Shown here in pieces: positions 1-7,290 of a stretch of DNA of 64,000 bases (positions are counted from its first letter, which is position 1; every line of letters begins with the position of its first letter). Under the pieces are notes generated by a model. It was not told the DNA's origin. It did no database searches and saw only the letters and a program-made list of their open reading frames with translations. The stretch lies in contig DAOLDD010000007.1 of the NCBI GenBank assembly GCA_035327585.1, positions 62,001-126,000 of the forward strand, in the 5' to 3' direction. A program made the translations under genes and the position numbers. The stretch is from JAMLJG01 sp035327585 (GTDB taxonomy: Bacteria > Verrucomicrobiota > Kiritimatiellia > CAIVKH01).

Positions 1-1
1 C

Positions 2-1972
2 GAGCGGCGCGTTCACCAGCGCACGCGCGAACTCGCCGACGCCAACGCGGCGCTGCTCGCGGAGGTGCGCGAACACCAGGAGGCGGAAGCCAAATACCGC
101 GCCCTCACCGAACACCTGCCCGCGATCACCTATCGCGTCGACCTCGAACAGGACGCGCGCACCACCTACATCAGCCCGCAGGTCGCGGAGACATTCGGCT
201 ATGCCCCCGAGGAATGGATCGCCGATCCCGGCCTCTGGTTGAGCCTGGTGTGCGAGGAGGATCGGGACCTCGTGCGCGAGACCGTGGACCGGCACAACGC
301 CAGCGGCGAGCCCTTGAACCTCGAATTCCGCATGCGCACGCGGGACGGACGCATCCGCTGGATTCGCAACAGCACGCGCTTCCAGCGCGACAACTACGGG
401 CGGATCTGCGCGGCGCACGGCGTAATGCTCGACGTCACCGAACAGCTCGTGGCCGTGCAGCAATTGCGCGCGGTGGGCGAGCGCTATCGCATGATTTTTG
501 AACACTCGCCGGCCGGGCTCTTCCACTACGACCGGGAACTGCGCATCACCGAGCTCAATGATCGATTCGCGGCCCTGTTGCGGCGCCGGCGCGGTGACCT
601 CGTCGGCGCGGGCCTTGCGGAGATGGCGACGGCGCAGTTGCTGCCCACGTTGCAGACCGCGCTGGAAGGCGGCGAGGGCTTTCACGAGGGACCCCACGGC
701 TTCACCGCACTCGACCCCGATACGTGGCTCAGCCTGCGCACGGCCCCGCTGCACGATGAAAACGGCGCCGTCACGGGCGGCATTGCCATTGTGCAGGACC
801 TCTCCGACCGCCGCCGTGTGGAGGAGGAGCGCATGCGCACGCAGAAGCTGGAATCACTCGGCCTGCTCGCCGGCGGGCTCGCGCACGATTTCAACAACAT
901 CCTGACCGCCGTGCTCGGCAACATTTCACAGGCCCGCCAGCCCGATCAAGCCCCGGGCGACACCGAAAGCGCGCTGGCGGACGCCGAACGCGCCGCCTTG
1001 CGCGCTCGCGACCTGACGCAGCAATTGCTGACCTTCGCCAAGGGCGGCGCGCCCATCAAGAAACTCCATGACCTCGCCGCGGTGGTGCGCGAAGCGGCCG
1101 GCTTTACCGTGCGCGGCTCCGCTTCGCGCTGCGTTTACGACATCGCGCCCGACACCTGGAAAGCCGAAATCGACAGCGGGCAAATCACGCAGGTGATCCA
1201 GAATCTGGTCATCAACGCCGACCAGGCGATGCCCCGCGGCGGCGCCATCACGCTGCGCACGCGCAACCGTATCCTCGCCCCGGCGGAGTTCGACGGTCTT
1301 CCCGGCGGCAACTATGTTGAGATCAGCATTTCCGATACAGGCACCGGCATCCCGGAGCGGCTGATTGGACGCATCTTCGACCCCTATTTCACGACCAAGC
1401 AAAAAGGCAGCGGGCTGGGCCTTACGATGTGCTACTCGATCGTCCAGAAACACGGCGGACACATCGCCGCCGAATCCATCGCGGGCCGCGGCGCGACGTT
1501 CCGCTTCCTACTGCCCGCCGCTCCCGAAGCGGTCTGGACCCCGAGCCCCGAACCCGCCGAACTGGAAACCGCGCCGCACGGCGCGCGCGTCCTTGTAATG
1601 GACGATGAGCGTGCAATTCTCAGCCTCGCGCGGCGTGTGCTCGAAAAGGCGGGCTACGCCGTGCTCACGGCGGAACGCGGCGAAGATGCGCTCCGCGTCC
1701 ACGACGAGGAGCAAAAGGCCGGCCGCGCCATCGACCTCGTCATCCTCGACATCACCGTCCCGGGCGGCATGGGCGGACGCGAGACCCTGCGCCACCTGCG
1801 CCAACGCAACCCCACCCTGCCCGCCCTCGTCTCCAGCGGCTATGCGAAGGACGAAGTCCTCGCGGAGTTCAAGAACGCCGGATTCTCCGGCATGGTCCCC
1901 AAACCCTACCGCGCGGCGGACCTGCTCGCCGCGGTGCGCGAGGCCCTGAGCCAGGCGACGCCAACGGGCTGA
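2..1972 (+). CDS. Hybrid sensor histidine kinase/response regulator with two PAS domains (5' end outside window)
   Basis: The open frame reads through the left edge (a coiled coil with an R-V-x-Q-R-T-R-E-L motif lies upstream), so the GTG at 65 is probably not the real start. Counting from that GTG, there are two PAS domains at about residues 10-125 and 135-255. A HisKA box GGLAHDFNN has its phospho-accepting His at about residue 274. The HATPase has an N-box NADQAM, the DTGTGIP loop and GSGLGLT. A C-terminal receiver has Asp at about 562 (LVILDIT) and a conserved Lys in MVPKPY. The AHDFNN H-box is typical of kinases that pass phosphate to their own receiver. No membrane segment is visible, but the N-terminus is missing. 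It lies 60 bp before a second hybrid kinase. The family is certain; the signal sensed is unknown. Confidence 0.93.
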   Translation, partial: ERRVHQRTRELADANAALLAEVREHQEAEAKYRALTEHLPAITYRVDLEQDARTTYISPQVAETFGYAPEEWIADPGLWLSLVCEEDRDLVRETVDRHNASGEPLNLEFRMRTRDGRIRWIRNSTRFQRDNYGRICAAHGVMLDVTEQLVAVQQLRAVGERYRMIFEHSPAGLFHYDRELRITELNDRFAALLRRRRGDLVGAGLAEMATAQLLPTLQTALEGGEGFHEGPHGFTALDPDTWLSLRTAPLHDENGAVTGGIAIVQDLSDRRRVEEERMRTQKLESLGLLAGGLAHDFNNILTAVLGNISQARQPDQAPGDTESALADAERAALRARDLTQQLLTFAKGGAPIKKLHDLAAVVREAAGFTVRGSASRCVYDIAPDTWKAEIDSGQITQVIQNLVINADQAMPRGGAITLRTRNRILAPAEFDGLPGGNYVEISISDTGTGIPERLIGRIFDPYFTTKQKGSGLGLTMCYSIVQKHGGHIAAESIAGRGATFRFLLPAAPEAVWTPSPEPAELETAPHGARVLVMDDERAILSLARRVLEKAGYAVLTAERGEDALRVHDEEQKAGRAIDLVILDITVPGGMGGRETLRHLRQRNPTLPALVSSGYAKDEVLAEFKNAGFSGMVPKPYRAADLLAAVREALSQATPTG

Positions 1973-2032
1973 TAACCCCAATTTCGCACTGGAAGCGAGG
2001 GCCTGGTTCCCGCATCATCGCCGGCTCACGAA

Positions 2033-4804
2033 ATGAGGCAAATTTTCATACGCTTTCGCCTGCCCGTCGCGCTCGGCGCGGGATGGGCGTGCTTCGTGGC
2101 GGCCTGCCTGCTCATCTTGCGCCACGGAAGCCGCGCGGGCTTCTCACCGCAGGCGTTCGGTTTGCCCGCGGATACCAGCCCGCTCTTTCTGTTCGCCGGC
2201 GCTGCCCTGGCCGGCGGCCTCCTCCTTGTCCTGCTGGCGGATTTCGCCGCGCGGCGTCGCATGCGCCGCGTCATTGAATCCGTCCGCGAAGTGCGGGCAC
2301 AGGCGGATTTCGAGGCGCGCATGCCCGAAGCCGGCACGCCGGAGAACCGCGAACTCGCCGCCGAAATAAACGGCCTGCTCGGCACCCTCCAGCGCATCCA
2401 CCATAAGCTGGAGACGTTGAACACCGACCTCGGACGACGCGTGGAGGAGCGTACCCGCGAGTTGCAAACGAGCCGGGACGCGATGGCCGAGGACGCCGCG
2501 CACCGCATCGCCGCCGAACGCGCCAATCTGGAGCGTGAACGCGTTTACCGCACCATTCACGAGCTCTCCCCCTCCGGAATCCTCCTCGAATCCGGGGAGG
2601 GCCTCATCCTCGACATCAACGAATCACTCTGCCAGACCCTCGGATACACCCGCGAAGAACTGATCGGGCAGCACATCCGCAGGATTGTGCCGACCGAATT
2701 GCACGAACGCATCGCCCGGGACATCGACCGCGTGCTCGATGGCCACACGCTGTTCCACGAGGTCGAAAACCGCCGCAAAAACGGCGAGCGCTGCTTCATG
2801 GAATTGCGCGAACGCGCGATCACCCTGCCCGGCGGGGAGCGCCGCATCATCGTCGTCGCGAACGACGTGACCGTACGCAAGGCGAACGAGGAACGCCTGC
2901 GCGAAAGCGAACAACGCTATCACACCCTCTTCAACACGCTCATCACCGGCTTCGCCCTGCATGAGATCGTCTGCGACGACGCGGGCCGGCCCATTGATTA
3001 CATTTTCCTCGACGTCAACCCCGCCTTCACCGCGCTGACGGGCAGGCGCCGGGACGAGGTCGTCGGCCACCGCTGCACGGAAATTTTCCCCGGCACGGAA
3101 ACCGTTTGGATCGAGCGCTACGGGAAGGTCGCGCTGGAGGGCGGCGCCGTCGCCTTCGAAAATTTCGCCGCGGCGATCGGCAGGCACTTTTCCGTCATCG
3201 CCTTCTCGCCGCAGCGCGGCCAGTTCGCCGTCAACTTTGTCGACATCACCGAGCAAAAGCGGGCCGAGGACCAGCTCCGTCTGCATGGCGCCGCGCTCGA
3301 ATCCGCCGCGAACGGCATCATGATCGTCTCGCGCGAGGGCCTCATCACCTGGGTCAACAAGGCGTTCACCGCGCTCACCGGCTTCTCCCGCGAAGAGGCG
3401 ATCGGCCAGAACCCACGCATCATGAAATCCGGCCGCCATGCGGAGCCGTTCTACCGCCAGCTCTGGGACGCCGTCCTCGCGGGCCGTATGTGGCGGGGCG
3501 AACTGGTCAACCGCCGGAAGGACGGCAGTCTGTACCTGGAGGAGATGACGGTCACGCCCGTGCTCGGACCGGACAACACGCCCACCCATTTCGTTTCGAT
3601 CAAGCAGGACATCACGGAGCGGCGCGACCTGCAGCAGCAGCTGTTCCAGTCGCAAAAAATGGAAGTCATCGGCCGGCTCGCCGGCGGCATCGCGCACGAC
3701 TTCAACAACCTGTTGCAGGCCATCACCGGGTTCAGCCACCTGCTGCTCGAAAGCCTCGACGAGCACAGCCCCTACCGCGGCGATGTGCTGGAGATCGACC
3801 GCGCGGCACGGCGGGCGTCGGATCTCACGCGCCAGTTGCTCGCCTTCAGCCGCCGCCAGATGATCGAACCCAAGCCGCTCGACATCAATGTCCTCGTCGA
3901 AGGAACGGAAAAAATGCTGCGCCGGCTCATCGGCGAGGATATTCATCTCGAGCTGGATCTCGAATCCGGCCTCGATCCGGTGCGGGCGGATGCCGGGCAG
4001 ATCGAGCAGGTGCTCGTCAACCTGACGGTGAACGCCCGCGACGCGATGACGGGCGGCGGACGACTCACCATCAACACGAGCAGCATCGTTCTCCTCAAGG
4101 AGGACACGCTCTTCACCGCGGACTCCCGCCACGGCCGTTTCGTCGTGCTCTCCATCACGGACACCGGTCCCGGCATGTCGCCCGAAGTGCGCGAACACAT
4201 CTTCGAACCCTTTTTCACCACCAAGGGCCCGGGCCGCGGCACCGGCCTCGGCCTCTCCGTGGTCTACGGGATCATCCAGCAGCACGAAGGCATGATCCGC
4301 GTCTACAGCGAGGTGGGTCAGGGCACCACGTTCCGCATCTACCTGCCCGTCAGTGAGGAGCAAACCGGAGTCGAGGAGGACAAAACGGAGACGGTGGAAG
4401 GATCGGCCGAGATGCCGCGTGGACGCGGTGAGCGCATCCTGCTCGTGGAGGACGAGGCCGGCGTTCGCGACTTCGCCACCGCGGCGCTTCGCCTATACGG
4501 CTATGAACCCATCGTCGCCGACAGCGCCCTCGCCGCCGAACAACTCTACATCGCGCACGACGGGCGCTTCGACCTGCTCTTCACGGATGTCGTGCTCGCC
4601 GACCAGACCGGATTGGATCTCGCGGCGGACCTCCGCAAGCGCAACCCGGGACTGCGTCTACTCTTCACCAGCGGTTATATGGATGAAAAGTCGCGCTGGC
4701 CCATCATCCGCGACCGGGGTTACCCTTTTCTACAGAAACCGTATCCCCTTGAGCGTTTGCTTGTTACAATACGCCAGGTCCTTGATCAACCGCCTCCGGC
4801 TTGA
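2033..4804 (+). CDS. Membrane hybrid histidine kinase with three PAS domains and C-terminal receiver
   Basis: This 923-residue protein has two N-terminal membrane segments (about residues 10-28 and 50-68) enclosing a short periplasmic loop. A HAMP-like and coiled-coil stretch with VEERTRELQ follows. Three PAS domains (about 175-290, 295-410 and 415-535) precede the kinase core. The H-box GGIAHDFNN places the phosphorylated His at about residue 555. The HATPase shows NARDAM, DTGPGMS and GRGTGLGLS. The receiver has acidic residues in LLVEDE, Asp at about 852 (LLFTDVV) and Lys in FLQKPYP. It has the same H-box class as the preceding kinase and probably works in the same phosphorelay. No DNA-binding output domain is attached. 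The ligand is unknown; the PstS-like gene just downstream is a candidate periplasmic partner (inference). Confidence 0.93.
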   Translation: MRQIFIRFRLPVALGAGWACFVAACLLILRHGSRAGFSPQAFGLPADTSPLFLFAGAALAGGLLLVLLADFAARRRMRRVIESVREVRAQADFEARMPEAGTPENRELAAEINGLLGTLQRIHHKLETLNTDLGRRVEERTRELQTSRDAMAEDAAHRIAAERANLERERVYRTIHELSPSGILLESGEGLILDINESLCQTLGYTREELIGQHIRRIVPTELHERIARDIDRVLDGHTLFHEVENRRKNGERCFMELRERAITLPGGERRIIVVANDVTVRKANEERLRESEQRYHTLFNTLITGFALHEIVCDDAGRPIDYIFLDVNPAFTALTGRRRDEVVGHRCTEIFPGTETVWIERYGKVALEGGAVAFENFAAAIGRHFSVIAFSPQRGQFAVNFVDITEQKRAEDQLRLHGAALESAANGIMIVSREGLITWVNKAFTALTGFSREEAIGQNPRIMKSGRHAEPFYRQLWDAVLAGRMWRGELVNRRKDGSLYLEEMTVTPVLGPDNTPTHFVSIKQDITERRDLQQQLFQSQKMEVIGRLAGGIAHDFNNLLQAITGFSHLLLESLDEHSPYRGDVLEIDRAARRASDLTRQLLAFSRRQMIEPKPLDINVLVEGTEKMLRRLIGEDIHLELDLESGLDPVRADAGQIEQVLVNLTVNARDAMTGGGRLTINTSSIVLLKEDTLFTADSRHGRFVVLSITDTGPGMSPEVREHIFEPFFTTKGPGRGTGLGLSVVYGIIQQHEGMIRVYSEVGQGTTFRIYLPVSEEQTGVEEDKTETVEGSAEMPRGRGERILLVEDEAGVRDFATAALRLYGYEPIVADSALAAEQLYIAHDGRFDLLFTDVVLADQTGLDLAADLRKRNPGLRLLFTSGYMDEKSRWPIIRDRGYPFLQKPYPLERLLVTIRQVLDQPPPA

Positions 4805-4858
4805 CCCCCGCCCCCGCGCGGGTGTTGAATACCACCAGACGGATGAAGGGAGAACATC

Positions 4859-5710
4859 ATGAATAGGCGACAACTCTTCCTCACCACCTTCCTGCTTGCC
4901 GGATGGGCCGCACTGGGGGTGGCGCAGCAGGTCTCGATTAAGGGATCGAACACATTCGGCGAAGAACTCGGCCCGCGGCTGATCGAGTCGTTCACCGCCC
5001 AGCGTCCGGACTGGCGCGTTGACCTCGAGTCCCGCCATACCGGGCACGGCATCCAGGCCCTGCTCGACGGCGAATGCGACATCGCCGCCGCCTCGCGGAC
5101 GCTGAACGAGGACGAGGTCCGCCTCGCCCGCTCGCGCAACATCACCCTGCGCAGCCATACCATCGGGTACTACGGCATCGCAGTCATCGTGAACAAGGAG
5201 AGCAAGGTGAAGAACCTCACGGATCGCCAGGTGCGCGACATCTTCTCCGGCGCCGTGAAAACCTGGTCCATCGCGGGCGGTTCCGATGCGCCCATCACGG
5301 TCCATATCTCCAGCCCCGCCGCAGGCACCTACCTCGGTTTCCAGGAACTCGCACTGGAGAAACGTCCCTACCGGGAGGACGCGGTGCAACACGCGACCTA
5401 TGCGGAGATCGCCCGCGCGGTCAGCGAAGACCGGAACGGGATCGGCTACATCGCGGTGTCCATGACGCCGCACCTGCCCGTGCGCGCCGTCACCATCAAC
5501 GGCGTCGCGCCCACCTCAATCGCCGTTTCCGACGACCTCTATCCCTTCGCGCGCCTCCTGCGCTTCTATACGGCCAAGGGCCGCGAGATGCCCGCCGCGA
5601 TGGAATTCATCCGCTACGTCCGCTCCACCGAAGGCCAGAATGTCCTGGAACAGGCGGGCTTCGTCCGGCGCTTCCAGCGGCGTCTTTCGATCAACATGGA
5701 AACGCCGTGA
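4859..5710 (+). CDS. PstS-like periplasmic phosphate/anion-binding protein
   Basis: This 283-residue exported protein has a signal peptide at about residues 1-23 (basic NRR, hydrophobic FLTTFLLAGWAAL, cleavage near VAQQ). The mature part opens with the PstS-family pattern IKGSNTFGEEL and continues with GHGIQALLDGECDIAAASR, the anion-binding region of PBP-like domain 2. The start ATG follows a GGGAGAA ribosome site. It is shorter than ABC-type PstS (about 320-350) and no pstCAB genes follow, so it may be a free-standing scavenger or a ligand presenter for the adjacent sensor kinases. Its stop codon overlaps the GTG start of queE, so the two are translationally coupled even though their functions look unrelated. 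Confidence 0.85.
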   Translation: MNRRQLFLTTFLLAGWAALGVAQQVSIKGSNTFGEELGPRLIESFTAQRPDWRVDLESRHTGHGIQALLDGECDIAAASRTLNEDEVRLARSRNITLRSHTIGYYGIAVIVNKESKVKNLTDRQVRDIFSGAVKTWSIAGGSDAPITVHISSPAAGTYLGFQELALEKRPYREDAVQHATYAEIARAVSEDRNGIGYIAVSMTPHLPVRAVTINGVAPTSIAVSDDLYPFARLLRFYTAKGREMPAAMEFIRYVRSTEGQNVLEQAGFVRRFQRRLSINMETP

Positions 5711-6489
5711 CGCAAACGGCCGCGCTAACCGAACTCTTCAGTTCAATCCAGGGCGAAGGACCGTACGTCGGCGCGCGCCAGATATTCGTCCGCTTCTATG
5801 GCTGCCACCGGCGCTGCATCTATTGCGATTCGCCGGAAACCGTGACCGCGTGGCAGCCCGCGGGCTTCCAACCCGCCGCCTGCCGCGTGGAACAGACACC
5901 GGGGCGCCGCGACTTCCGCGACCTCGCCAACCCGTTCACCGTCGACTCGCTTATCGCCACCCTGCGCGAGTTCGACCGGCGCGCGGGCCCGCACCATTCC
6001 GTCGCCCTCACCGGCGGCGAACCGTTGCTGCACGCGGCCTTCCTGCGCGAACTGCTTCCACACATCGAACACCTCGGCCTCAAGTCCTACCTCGAAACCG
6101 CGGGCGACCTCTACCCGCAGCTCGAACAGCTCCTGCCCTGGCTCGACATCGCCGCGATGGACATCAAGCTGCCCAGCGTCACCCGCAATGAGGCCGCCTG
6201 GGGCAGCCACCGCAAATTCCTCGCCCGCTGCATCGAAAATGAAATTGAGGTCTTCGCCAAGGCCATCGTGAGCGCCGATACGACGATCGAGGATCTCGAC
6301 GCGGCCTGCGCCGTGCTCGCGGACGCCGCGCCCGACACGCTCTTCATCCTGCAGCCCATGACGCCCTTCCGCGATGTCCGCAACGCCCCGCGCCCCGAGC
6401 AACTCCTCGACTGGCAGGCCCGCTGCCTCCAGCGCCTGCGGAATGTACGCGTCATTCCCCAGACCCACAAAATGATGGACCAACTGTGA
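5707..6489 (+). CDS. queE: 7-carboxy-7-deazaguanine synthase (radical SAM)
   Basis: QueE converts 6-carboxytetrahydropterin to 7-carboxy-7-deazaguanine in preQ0/queuosine synthesis. The GTG start overlaps the previous stop (GTGA); upstream in-frame codons are antisense-like noise over pstS and were rejected. The protein has 260 residues and begins with the QueE hallmark ELFSSIQGEGPYVG. A CxxxCxxC cluster (Cys33, Cys37, Cys40; CHRRCIYC) binds the 4Fe-4S/SAM centre. A GGEP SAM-contact motif and the KSYLETAG strand follow. The length is a little above the usual 210-250. The stop overlaps the queC start by 4 bp, and the two enzymes act consecutively. Confidence 0.95.
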   Translation: MTQTAALTELFSSIQGEGPYVGARQIFVRFYGCHRRCIYCDSPETVTAWQPAGFQPAACRVEQTPGRRDFRDLANPFTVDSLIATLREFDRRAGPHHSVALTGGEPLLHAAFLRELLPHIEHLGLKSYLETAGDLYPQLEQLLPWLDIAAMDIKLPSVTRNEAAWGSHRKFLARCIENEIEVFAKAIVSADTTIEDLDAACAVLADAAPDTLFILQPMTPFRDVRNAPRPEQLLDWQARCLQRLRNVRVIPQTHKMMDQL

Positions 6490-7232
6490 GCCGAAAAAAC
6501 CCGAAATCCAAAATCCAAAATCTGAAATCCGAAATCAGAAATCCGAAATCCGCCGCGCCAAAAGCCGTCGTGCTCCTGAGCGGCGGCCTCGATTCCGCCA
6601 CCGTCCTCGCCATCGCGCGGGCGAAGGGCTACGCCTGCCACGCGCTCTCGTTCCGCTACGGACAGCGCCACGCCGGCGAGCTCACCGCCGCCCGCCGCAT
6701 CGCCCGCGCACTCGGCGCGGCGGAACACAAGGTGGTGAACATCGACCTGCGCGCGTTCGGCGGTTCCGCCCTCACCGCCGACATCCCCGTGCCCAAGGGT
6801 CGAAGCGTTCATCAGATGGAACACGGCATCCCCGTCACCTACGTGCCCGCGCGGAATACCATCTTCCTCTCCTTCGCGCTGGCCTGGGCCGAGGTCATCG
6901 GCGCGCGCGACCTCTTCATCGGCGTCAACGCCCTCGACTACAGCGGGTATCCCGATTGCCGTCCGGACTTCATCCGCGCTTTCCAGCGCCTCGCCGACCG
7001 CGCCACGCGCGCGGGCGCGGAGGGCACGCGGTTTCACATTCACGCGCCGCTGATGAAAATGGACAAGGCCGCGATCATCCGCACCGGCCTGCGGCTCGGC
7101 CTCGACTACGGCCTCACCACCTCCTGCTACGACCCCGGTCCGCGCGGCAAACCATGCGGCCGCTGCGACGCCTGCCAGCTCCGCGCCAAAGGTTTCCGCG
7201 CGCTGGGGCTGGTTGATCCTCGCGCGGCGTGA
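6486..7232 (+). CDS. queC: 7-cyano-7-deazaguanine (preQ0) synthase
   Basis: QueC turns 7-carboxy-7-deazaguanine into preQ0 with ATP and ammonia. The PP-loop SGGLDSAT lies at residues 32-39, and the family motif PARNTIFLSFALAWAE is visible. The C-terminal zinc site is C-x10-C-x2-C-x2-C (the CGRCDAC region). The start GTG overlaps the queE stop. About residues 5-22 are encoded by a 7-bp tandem repeat (6501-6549), give a lysine/asparagine-rich tail and are not part of the QueC fold. No alternative start lies between the repeat and the PP-loop. Confidence 0.96.
   Translation: MSRKNPKSKIQNLKSEIRNPKSAAPKAVVLLSGGLDSATVLAIARAKGYACHALSFRYGQRHAGELTAARRIARALGAAEHKVVNIDLRAFGGSALTADIPVPKGRSVHQMEHGIPVTYVPARNTIFLSFALAWAEVIGARDLFIGVNALDYSGYPDCRPDFIRAFQRLADRATRAGAEGTRFHIHAPLMKMDKAAIIRTGLRLGLDYGLTTSCYDPGPRGKPCGRCDACQLRAKGFRALGLVDPRAA
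6501..6549 (+). repeat. Seven-copy heptamer tandem repeat (CCGAAAT-like) inside the queC 5' end
   Basis: Seven consecutive degenerate 7-bp units of the form C-[CAT]-[GA]-AAAT lie directly after the queC start. Because 7 is not a multiple of 3 the repeat is read in shifting phase, yet the frame stays open into queC. The same heptamer family recurs on the opposite strand at 13703-13729. The repeat is A-rich in a GC-rich genome and clearly foreign to the enzyme sequence. Confidence 0.9.
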
Positions 7233-7290
7233 CGAAACTCGTCGCGATGAATGAAACGTTTGCCGGGTTTTCCAGCCTGACGTCAACGCA

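Noticed and set aside
2624..4363. 579-codon antisense frame over the second hybrid kinase
   Set aside because: Shadow of a GC-rich coding strand; no motif, no ribosome site, and the sense product is a complete kinase.
5074..5706. N-terminal extension of the queE frame over pstS
   Set aside because: Arg/His-rich shadow sequence; QueE homology begins right after GTG 5707.
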